NCBI GenBank assembly: GCA_946807835.1
Contig: OX327699.1
Location: 7,185,001-7,249,000, forward strand
Reading direction: 5' to 3'
DNA length: 64,000 nucleotides
Source of the DNA: Ailanthus altissimus
Taxonomy: Eukaryota > Streptophyta > Magnoliopsida > Sapindales > Simaroubaceae
Shown here: piece after piece, positions 11,401-21,800 of the stretch
Layout of the letters: every line of letters begins with the position of its first letter
How positions within the stretch are numbered: the stretch's first letter is position 1
Notes under the pieces: generated by a model
What the model saw: the letters and a program-made list of their open reading frames with translations, nothing else
Database searches by the model: none
What the model was told of the DNA's origin: nothing
Translations under genes and position numbers: made by a program

Positions 11401-12008
11401 TTGCCTCCTAATATTTTTAAAAACAATTATTAAAAAAAAAAAGAAGAAGAAAGAGCAAAATACCAAAAAGAAAAAGAAAAGAAAAAAAGAGAGAAAAAAA
11501 AGAATCCATTCAGTTTAATAAAGTCTTCATTTAATTTTAGAAGACAAAATATCTTGTAAATCAGTTTTCTCACCAAGCTATATTTGTATTATTCTCACAA
11601 AATAATTGAAGTCCTAAAACTAGTACATGTCAAGAATGATTGATTTCTAAACGATTAATTTTCTATCTTTAGATCAATGTTAATTTGTATGTCTGTCTTT
11701 AAAATTGACTTTTTCTTGAGTGCTTAACTGTTTACCAACTCTATGAGAGAAATCCTAACTTTTTAAATAGTCAAACACCTGTGAGGATATGGAGTTAAGA
11801 CTTTTACTTGGAGAAATTCTCAACGCCATATCTGTTGTGATTTATGGTAAGATGGTTACGGCTTAGTTCACACACACATAATTTTTGGAAGTTATAATTG
11901 AAAAAACCATAATAGCAATAGTGATTTTGAACTGACTTTTTGTTTGAAATGCTTAGGTAGTTTTGCATATTCTATTTACACTTGAATTGTTAGAGACTAG
12001 CAATAAGT
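11401..12008 (+). other. Gypsy internal 3' remainder with long purine tract
   Basis: AT-rich and non-coding. A nearly pure A/G stretch lies at about 11429-11513, and could form triplex or slipped structures. No gene is seen. Confidence 0.5.
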
Positions 12009-12021
12009 TGGTTGGGGGCTG
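12009..12021 (+). other. Polypurine tract before gypsy 3' LTR
   Basis: TGGTTGGGGGCTG directly precedes TGATGAA, the LTR start. This is the expected plus-strand priming site and fixes the element's orientation as +. Confidence 0.65.
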
Positions 12022-13584
12022 TGATGAATAGATGAAAATGCATATTTATTAAGAGATTCAGTTACCATTTAATGTTACTAATTTTAGCATTTTTGTATTT
12101 TTAGCTTGAAATAAAGTGTTCTCCTTAAATTTTGATTAATAAATGTTGTTTGCACAGGTTTAGGTAAAATAGATGTAACTCTCAATGTAAAAATTGAAAT
12201 GAAGAAATTCTTAAACCTGGAGTAACATGACTCAATTTTACACAAATTTGAAGAACAGTTGAAAAGCAAAATCTAATATTGTATAGGCCAAAATTGGGAT
12301 ACAATAGAATTGGATTATAACTTCCGCTCAGCTTGACCCACCTCATCTATTTGGACCTTATTTCACAAAATACATACACAATTGGTATAATTCTTAAATC
12401 TGTGAAATACTGACTCAATTATCAATAACTTTTATGTTGATGGTAAAGTCAAAATCAGTCGTTATCATAGACCAAATTGTATTGCAATTAGGTAAAAGGG
12501 TTGTTGGCCGAAATCTGATATATATTTAGTATTTTTCCCATATCTCATTGGATACTCATCCAATTTGTATGATCCTAATGCCTATGGAAAGAAGAGACAA
12601 GATTCTACAACTTTCATGTCAGCCAAAAAGACTACATCGGTCACTTACATTATCAAAAAGATGCTGCAAATGGGTGAATGAGTGGTTGACTTAAATTATT
12701 AAAGATTGAAGTCACACTTAACATATTTCCATTCATTGCCTATATAAGGACACTCTTAGGATATTTTCAACATTAGATAATTCTTTATTATTTTCTTCTC
12801 ATTAACATGCATTGTAAGCTAGGCTAAAGTTCTTAGCAAGGTTAAGAGATGAACTTTTATGTGTAATAAATCTACTTCTATACTTTGATTCTTTGTCAAG
12901 AGTTATAAATATTTGTAAGTTTGTTTGTGCATAAACTCTTATCTAGTATTTTTCTATAATCCAGAGGTTATAATTCTCATATTTTATATATTTTCAATCA
13001 TGCTTTCTTTATGTGATCTTGTTGAATTATAATTGTTATTGGTGACATTGTTTTACATGTTAATCTTTTACTGCAATATTGTCAATCGATATATTGTTGA
13101 TCATGGATAACATGTAAAGACAACAATTATTTGATATTCAAGTTAATCTTTTACTATAATATTGTTAAAATGATATATTGTCGATTTTAAATAACTTGTA
13201 TAAATGAACATTATTTGTGTTAATGTTTGCAAAGAGTTTAGTCATATCAAATACATGTGTTATCAAATGTGTCATATTTTACATATCTTCTAATTGATTG
13301 TTTGGGATATAAAACTTTCAATTGAGTCATAAACATTGAATCAAAGTGTAGAGTAGATTTATAAAGCATAATTATGATTCTCGAAGCCTTGCTGGCATCA
13401 TCATAAGATATTTCCCATAATTCATAGACATTTCCATCTCATCCACTTAAACTAATTAATTAATTTTCTCATTTGCTACTGCTTTAATATTTTACTGCAC
13501 CAACCTATTTTGCCAAAAGCTTCCTCATGGGATTGACACCTCAATCTATAGTATGATAACCACATTACATTTTGAGTGTAAACA
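12022..13584 (+). repeat. 3' LTR of the Ty3/gypsy element
   Basis: It is a direct repeat of 4496-5705 up to about 13231. It continues to about 13584 with a tail (GGGATTGACACCTCAATC near 13530) typical of the end of Tat-type LTRs, finishing GTAAACA. The LINE ORF resumes immediately afterwards. The right edge is an estimate from where LINE coding restarts. No clean target-site duplication was found. Confidence 0.7.
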
Positions 13585-15945
13585 ATAGTTCACATGTGAG
13601 GATGGTCAGTGGATTGAAGAGGAGCAGGATGTTGAGCAAATTATATATAGTTATTTTGGTAGGCTTTTTCACCTCAATAGCACTTATAAAGGATCAAATC
13701 AATGTAGCAATGCAATGAGTGAAAGCTAAAGTTATAGAAGAAATGAAACACAAGTTGTGTAAAGCCTTTACTAAAGAAGACAAAGGTGCCCTATTTACCC
13801 ATACTTATTCCTAATTTGTACTGAAGCTCTTTCTAGTTTAATCAACAGACAGAATCTCAAGGTCATATCCAAGGTGTTAGGTTCAACAATACCATATATA
13901 TCTCATCTTCTCTGCGCAGATGATAGCTTCATATATATTAAAGCTAGAGATCATGGCTACAACAGCCTCAAGCAACTCTTTGATCACTACTCCTAAGCTT
14001 TTGGGCAAGTTTCAATTATGAGAAATCCTTCATTTTCATCAACCCAAATATATCTTAAGACCAAGCTCAAAGATTCTAGGAAATATTTCTCCAATGAGGG
14101 TCTCAATGCATGAGAGCTACTTGAAATTGTTTTTCATGGTTGAAAGGAACAAGAGAGGTTTTTTCCAAAGAGATCAAGCTAAGGATCTCTAACAAAATTA
14201 AGCAATGGAATAAGAAGTTGTTCTCAAGTGGTGGGAAAGAGGTCTTAATCAAGGTTGTTGCTCAAACAATTTCAACCTATGCCATAAGTGTTTTGAAATT
14301 TTTTTAAGGTCTTTGCAATGATATTCAAAAAGTGTTTGCTGATTTCTGATAGTGGACCAAAGATTTCTATGAAAGGAAAATACATTAGACAAAATTGGAG
14401 AAGATATGCAAGGGTAAGAACCTTGGAGAAATGGATTTAGGGATTTGGCTTGCTTCAATCAAGCACTCCTTACTAAGTAGGCATGAAGAATCCTGTAATA
14501 CTTAAAATCCTTAACTATTAGAGTTTTGAAGACTAAATATTTTAAGGATAAATCCTTCCTCGAGGCAGACATGGAAAGCAAGCTATTTTACATTTAAAGA
14601 AGTATCTTTTAGGGTAGACAGTTGCTTAAAACAGAAATCAGATGGGTTATTGGCAATGGTTGCATAATCAATATCTATCACAACAATTGAATTCCAATAA
14701 AATTTATACTTAAGCCTTTTTCCCCTCCTACTTTCCCAGATGAGACAAATGTGGCAAGCCTCATAAATGAAGAAAAATGAGTGGAAAGAAAATGTAATCA
14801 AACAAGGCTTCTTGAACATTGATGTGGAAGATATCTAAAAATTCCTCCCCTTCCAACAAGGGTAGTTGATGAAATATGTTGGCATCATGCAAAAAGGGAA
14901 AATATTGTGTTAAAAGTGGTTACTTTATATTATTGCAGATGAAGAATGCTAAGAAACTTGAATCTTTAGGGGGCTCTCAACTCTCTGGAAGAAGATATGG
15001 TAATGTCATATTCTTAAAAAAATAAAAAATTTTATGCGAAGAGCTATAAGGAATCTTTTTCCCACAGCAAAAGCCCTAGAAAGGAGAAAGATCCTACCAA
15101 ATTCTACAATAGATGTCTTTAAGCTAGTGAAAGTATATTACATGCTCTGGCTACCTGTAAGTCAAGTAAGAAGGTTTGAAGACAAATTGAGTTTGTTGAA
15201 TTACTTAAGAGTGCCCAAGAAGAAGAACTGAGAGGTTTATTAAGCTTTGTTATTACCATTGCAACAAAAAAAGAATTGTCTAAGCTGGTAACAATAATAT
15301 AGGTAATATGGAGAGACAGGAATAGTTTTATAATAGAAGGAAAACAAGAAGATCCTTTGAACATAGTGGCTAGAGTTGAAGCCTTATTAGATTCAAAGCT
15401 ATGCCAAGCATAAACTAAGAGCCTAAAAAATTCCTATAAAGACAACAGGATAACATTTGGATAGATAGCTCCACCTGGGGCTAGCTTAAATTAAATGTTG
15501 ATGCAACAATCAGAAAAGAGAACTTCAGGCTGGAATTTGGGGTTGTGTTCAGAAATGACAAAGGTGAATGCTTGAAAAATGGAAACATCTCCAAGTGTAG
15601 TGCTAGGGAAGTAAAAATTACTAAAGCTGAAGCCCTATTGTTTGGTATAAGAATTTCCATTAAAAGTGTTTTCTACCCTATGATAACTGAGTCTGATGCT
15701 AAGAATGTTATTCATCTTGTCAATGGGGATATTCACACAATGAAGAAAATAGCTGGTTCATCAAGAAAATTCAAGACTTAATAAAGAAGAAAGATAAATA
15801 TGTAATTCAGTTTGTCCCTAGATCATGTAATATTTAGCTCCTAATCTAACCAAAGAAGCTTTTAGCTTCTCTAATATTGTGTACTAGTGGGAACCTCTGC
15901 ACTTTTCTTATTAACGATGTATTTGATTTCAAAAAAAAGAAAAAC
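13585..15945 (+). pseudogene. LINE (L1-type) ORF2, RT, zinc-binding and RNase H parts
   Basis: This continues the LINE at 4093-4495. In order: DGQWIEEEQDVEQIIYSYFG (about 13600-13660); reverse transcriptase with PYLFLICTEALSSLINR and ISHLLCADDSFIYIKA (FADD box as CADD) near 13800-13960; a zf-RVT-like segment near 14840-15100 (LWKKIW, KNFMRRAIRNLFPTAKALE); and an RVT_3 RNase H domain at about 15488-15800 (LNVDATIRK, GVVFRNDKGECL, ITKAEALLFGIR, ITESDAKNVIHLVNG). Many stops and shifts are present. It ends near an A-rich tract (CAAAAAAAAGAAAAA, about 15929-15943), the expected LINE tail. Non-functional. Confidence 0.8.
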
Positions 15946-16175
15946 CTCTAATGAAGTAAGAGGCCACCAATCCTAATTAAGGGCTCTATAAATACTCTTA
16001 TTTTATCCTTGGACCTCTATTACTTCTACCTAAAAGAAAGTGCTAAGAGCTAGTATCTTCTTTGAGCTCACAGTTAAATTATTGTCTGCTGGGTTATATG
16101 AACTTGTCCATTTCTTCTTCTACTTGACTTTCTTTTGGGGACTTCTAAGTTCACTAAGAATCAAGTTCTCGGTGG
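15946..16175. other. Intergenic, nothing recognised
   Basis: Ordinary AT-rich DNA between the LINE tail and a MITE. No coding signal. Confidence 0.4.
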
Positions 16176-16184
16176 TAACAAAGG

Positions 16185-16732
16185 GGAAAATTTTTCAAAA
16201 ATGCCCCATCCTTTTTTAACCAAAAATCTATTTTAGTTCCTCTACACATTTATGAACTTTATTAGCTAAATACTTGATTTTCAAACTATTTTACTTCTAA
16301 AGTATTTTTGCATCTCTCTTCTACAAACTATTTTAAATTTTAATCTAAAACACACTTTGAAATTAGTTAAAATGAGTAAATTTGGAATAATAAAAGTTAA
16401 AAATTAGTAAATTTAATTGAAAATAACCGTAAAATGGTGAGAAAAATGAGCAAAATCTGACAAAAACAATTGGATAAGAAAGTCAAGCTGCGTCCCAATG
16501 ATAGACACACCTTGCAAAAATGGGCGTATGACCCTTACTTACGCTTTGCCTTGTGCCGCAAGGACGGCGCTGAGAATTTTGGGTTATGTGCACCATTTTA
16601 GTTCTTGATTTTATTATTAATAAGGATAATTTTGTTTATCAATTGTCTTCTTATTTAATAAAGATTAGCCAAATAATTTTTGACTATAAAAATTTATGAC
16701 CTTTAAATAATGACCATTTTTAGACATTTCCC
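16185..16732. mobile_element. Mutator-type MITE
   Basis: It starts GGAAAATTTTTCAAAAATG and ends in the reverse complement of GGGAAATGTCTAAAAATGG, an imperfect terminal inverted repeat of about 20 bp. It is flanked by TAACAAAGG (16176-16184) and TAATAAAGG (16733-16741). Nine-base duplications are characteristic of Mutator-like elements. About 548 bp, no coding capacity. Confidence 0.7.
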
Positions 16733-16741
16733 TAATAAAGG

Positions 16742-17830
16742 AGCGTACTTCCAGTCCATTTCGGTTTTGTCGAGCTAAGAAACATCTCTTCCCCTTTGCT
16801 TTTAGTGCTTAGATACTCTCCCTCTCTTAATTGATTATTAGTTTCTTAATGTTTGTTTATGGCAATTCCCAAACTTAGGCCAATATTATATTTATAAAGA
16901 ACCCCTAAAAGAAATTCTTCTTCCCTCGTATCATATATGCCACTTTTCTTTCTCTTTACTGTACCCTTTCAACTTGAGACTTCACAATAAAAAAAAAAAC
17001 ATGTTTTCGTTGTACATGATTGCTTGTCACCCTTTAGACATGCATAGTTTCTACCCGTGCTCTTGATTATGACCACACCCTTTGTCAATTACAAAGAGTT
17101 ACAAGAGTTTATATAGTGTTAATACTAATTCTCAAAACTTAGTTGGAATAAGAGTCCTTACTTATAAAAGTCTAAATCCCACTTAAAAAGTCAATTGAGA
17201 TCAAACAAGAAATAACTATAAGTTACCGCGTGAACAGTACCTTCATGTGAACAATGCTTCGTGAATAGTACTATTGCATGAACAGTACTCACATGAACAA
17301 TTCTCTGCATCCGATTTTTTATTTTGCTCATTTTTAACACGATCTTCACATACTAAACTTCTTACTTACTATTTATCAGTCTTTAATTTAAAATTAAAAT
17401 TTATTTTTAATTTAAAATTACTAATTTTCAACAAAAATCATTATAACCCTACATAAAATAGACCTTAGTATGAATTGAAAAAGAATTACTATTGTGTTTT
17501 TATATATCTCAAATCTTAAGTCCAACATAATTAAATATAAAACATAAATCAGCGGAACATACACTCGAAATTTAAAACAACAAACTTGAAACAAGAAGTG
17601 AAACGATTAACCTTAAAACACAAAAATAATTTTTCATCCGTTTTAGTAACAATGATTTTATTTTATTAAAATTTATTTATTTTATTTGAAGCAACCGGTT
17701 CCGATGACCGATTGCAACCAATATTTTTTAAAATTGTTTTAATTGCTCGGCTGCCAACCTGCATGGTAAGGAACTTTAAGCCATTCTCTTTCTCTCGTCA
17801 TTCACTAACGCACCTCTGCATCGGAACCCT
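16742..17830. other. Intergenic / upstream region of the sterol glucosyltransferase gene
   Basis: There is no coding signal. Five imperfect copies of TGAACAGTAC/TGAACAAT occur at 17231-17303, spaced 14-17 bp. An AT-rich self-complementary stretch lies near 17380-17420. Confidence 0.45.
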
Positions 17831-17845
17831 TATATATATAAAAAA
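17831..17845 (+). promoter_or_regulatory. Probable TATA box of the sterol glucosyltransferase gene
   Basis: TATATATATAAAAAA occurs in a region that becomes less AT-rich downstream, about 1 kb before the start codon. A transcript start would be expected about 30 bp further on. Confidence 0.45.
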
Positions 17846-17869
17846 ATTCACCCCTGCGGACCTTTCAGA

Positions 17870-18874
17870 GCAAAATATTTTATAATTTCCTTCTTTTCAA
17901 CATAAAGAAAAAGGAAATTCTATATTTTTTTAACTGGGTTTACAGAGCCTGTAAAGTTTCTTCACTTTCCTTAATCGTGTCTTTCGCCAGTCTCAATCTC
18001 GAAGCAAAAATGATCAAGTTTCTCGCTACATCAACCTTCTTCTTCTTCTTCAAATTTTGGACCATTTGTCATTTTGGGGTTGTCATAGTTTTGGCTATTG
18101 CTGTGAGCAATTTATAAGGCCGTCGTTATTTATTTATTGCCCGTTGAATTGGTCATCAATTATAGTACTGTGTGAGTGTGAGCTGTGTCTGCTTTCATAT
18201 TATTGAGCCACTTCTCGTGCTAAATGCGATCGTTTATATAATATTAACGGTTGATTGTCTATCTGTTTGTCTTGCCCTAGTGTTTAAAACCGCTTAAACT
18301 ATTTTGTGTCACCTACCATTCTACGCGTGTGATTGATTTTGACTGTTGGGTTTGTTAGTTTGTTTGGATTTTTTTGCTTAACTGGGTTAAGTTAGTATAC
18401 TAAGCATTTAAAATTTAGTTGTTGGTGATTCCAAAACCCTTTTGGACTTTCGACGTTCACCCACTTTGTGTCAATCTTTATACTCTGATTAGTTTTAATT
18501 CCGGGTCTGGTTGGTTTTAGTTCTTGATTAAGGGTTTTTGAGCTCTCGTATATGGTGAATTTTAAATTTTGGGAATTGTTGTTGAAGGGTTTTTAGTATT
18601 TTGAGTCTACTGTGGTTTAGTGTTTTGATTCGGTGGATTTGGATATGGAGAAGTGTTGTTTATTTGTTGGCTGGTGGGTTTATTTGTCATTTTGAATCCT
18701 GAAATTTGGTGATTTGAGCATTTGAATATTGTGAACTGGTGTTACAGGGTTTAGAGTTGTGGCATTGGAAATTAGTACTTGATTTTGCTCTTTCATGTTC
18801 TATTAAGTTCAGAAATTGGGGTGACTTGCAGTATTTTGTTGGGGTTTAGTTGTTGAGGCTTTGCATTTGATGAA
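17870..18874 (+). other. Probable 5' leader with leader intron
   Basis: About 1 kb without a long ORF separates the TATA box from ATG 18875, and it is T-rich like plant introns. A plausible acceptor is GTGACTTGCAG at 18821-18831, which would leave about 43 nt of leader before the ATG. The donor cannot be fixed by eye. Confidence 0.35.
18010..18117 (+). other. Upstream ORF, 35 codons
   Basis: It runs from ATG 18010 to TAA 18115-18117 in the leader. The peptide starts MIKFLATSTFFFFFK and is very hydrophobic, like a signal or membrane peptide. It matters only if this stretch is in the mature leader. It could be chance coding in T-rich DNA. Confidence 0.25.
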
Positions 18875-21800
18875 ATGGAGAGTAATGGATTTGATCATCC
18901 ACTGAAAAATTCAGTCAAGGAGGAAGTTGGTAGCAGGAGCAAAACAACAAACCAGGACTCAGATGGTAATGATGAATCAATTAAAGTGGAATATACTTCT
19001 TCAGAAGAATTCTACAGTGCACGCACTTCTCAGGAGGCAGAAAATCAGAAGACAAATTCATTGAAGCAATCACCAGTTCTAAAGATTTCTCCGTCCCAAA
19101 AGTGGAATGTTAGTGCTTCACCTCGACCAAGTTAGTATCCAGTAATCTTGTATTCCATTTCTTTTGTTAATATGCATTTAGAGCTTATAACTGAAGTTGT
19201 TATATCTCCTAGTTGAAATGTCAATAGTATAGTTATTTAATTTTTTTCATTAGAATGGGAAACTAACTACCAACAATTTGTCACAGTTGTTCTTGTACAG
19301 GATTCATTGATTCTCTATGGGCTTTAGTTTCTAAAAATTTTCAAGATTCCTCAATTTTCGTCCTCTAGCTTGGTTGGGGTTTCGGTCTTGGGTTGATTTT
19401 GCTTGTTTGGGGTTCTCTTTTTGTTTGTTCTCTTATTTTTGGGATTTTGGTATACAAAAATATGATTTTTATAGCTGTGGGCTTTTGCGCAGAAGCAGGG
19501 TGACTTTTGTATCTGTTTACTCTTCATTTTTATAAATCTTCTTATAAATTTCCTATCAAAAAATGAAAAAAATTCTTGGCCTTAAAATGTGAAATGGACT
19601 GAATGCCTAATTACTGAACTATAGATGGTAATCTGGGTTGCCATCTCTATCTGCAGAGCTAGATATTGATGAATCTTTTCATCTTCCTCTCCTAGAAAGT
19701 TTATTAGTATAACACTGATTGCAAAGCATCTGCTCTTGAAGGCTTGGATCATTGCATCACTGCTCCTCTTGCCAATCGTCAAAATTCACTAATTGATAAC
19801 AATGAGATCAGATATTCAAGGTCCATGACAGAGAAGAAGACAATGCCGAGGCATGACCTGAAGTTGGATAGGCTGTCAGAGAGCGAAAAGGTAGATAACA
19901 AAATCACATGCATGTGACAAGTTTTTCTGCTGTTGCTCGCTCATCTTGCATGAAAGGTAGATAAGAGAATCACATGCATGTGATTGTCCTCTTTTATGCT
20001 CATGCCTGCTTATATATGTTCAAGGACAAGATAATGCCAGAAAATTCTAACTTTTTCTCTATATAATGCAAACATATATCTGGCTTATTTGTGGAACTGC
20101 ATACTTGGCGCACTGAATGCTTTCTCCTGATTTATTTTGAGGGAAAGAAAATATCCCTTCTGTTCTCTCAGCCCTATGCCATTGATCCTTAGTGTTTGAG
20201 CCAGAGTATTGACTATATTAATTTGTCGATATCATTACTTTGTAATTTAACAATTGGGACAACTGTGGCTGCTTGATGTTTGCTTCTTCCCTGTATCATA
20301 AAGTGTTTAACCAGCTCTAATCACAGTTTGGACCTTCTGGTGTGGTCCTTTGGTTAAATGATCATCTTTTTTTATGTTCTATATTGAGGGAAGGATAGTA
20401 AATGCTTATCTTATTTACCTTGCTCTCAATATCCATATTTGTTTCAAATTATCTTTCTTTTATTGTTCATGATTTCTCTTTTTTCTTTTCCCTCAGAAAA
20501 AGCTGATTGTGGAAATGGTCAGGATCCAAAATGATGGGACGGTAGAAGTTGATTTAGATAAAAGTGCGCCTGTAGCTTCAGAGTTATTGGAATTTCAGCC
20601 TGTTGAAGGGCCACCAATCATTGTTGATGACATCAGTTTTCCTGAATCGAGAAAATCAATTCCGAGATTAAATATTGGCATACTTGTGGTTGGAACGAGA
20701 GGAGATGTACAGCCATTTCTGGCTATGGCCAAGAGACTTCAGGCATGTTTGAAATTATTATTTTCATTTTTGCACATGGGTTATAATATTTCTGTTCTTT
20801 AAGTCATTGATTCTTGTCACCCCATGTTTCTATTTTCAATATAATAAGTTGCTTTTATAAGAGTTTTGGTTCAGCTTCTTTTAAAATATATTTTATGCAT
20901 AAACCCTTTGGAAGGTTACATATCAAGATTTTTACGTGATTTGAAGAATTGATCCTTGCATGCGAGTGGACAGTTTGTGTCTGCATATGCATATGTTGGT
21001 TGATCTTCCATTATATAATTTGTAGGAGAGAATACCTACCTTGTTAGTTACTTACTTTCGGTAATAATATGTGTGCATAATTTGTTGTCAAAATGTGATT
21101 GTGTTTTTTCTGCAGGAGTTTGGTCATCGTGTTAGGTTAGCTACCCATGCTAACTTCAGGACTTTTGTAAGGTCAGCTGGTATAGACTTCTTTCCTTTGG
21201 GTGGTGATCCTCGGGTACTGGCAGGATGTAAGAGGTCCCTGATATAGAAATTTTTTTGTTTTAATCTTAAATTGCAATAGACTTTTCTGTTAATGGTTCA
21301 CCTTACAGGATCTTTCTTTTTATTGTTTTTTTGAGTTAAACCCTCTTATGGACCTTTTTTAGATATGGCAAGGAATAAGGGTCTGATCCCGTCTGGACCG
21401 GGAGAAATATCGATACAGAGAAAGCAGCTAAAGGCCATTATAGAATCTCTTCTTCCAGCATGCACAGAGCCGGATATGGAAACTGGTCTGCCTTTTAAAG
21501 CTCAGGCAATTATTGCAAATCCTCCTGCTTATGGTGAGTCCATAGGAATGGAATGTCATTTTTGCTTTAATTTTTTATTTAGTTTTTACAAGAATAATTG
21601 TTAATTGTATTTTACACTCTAGAAGTTCAGACCTCCCTTGGGCAGTTGAATATGAATTGTAGGTAAGATCTTTTCTAAATTGGAACTTTGAACAAAACTT
21701 TTCTATCCATTTGAGAGCATTTTGAAGATTGAGTCTTTTGGACCGTTTTGAAGATTTGAGTCCTTGGGCATCCTGCATCAGTGTACATAATTTTGGATCT

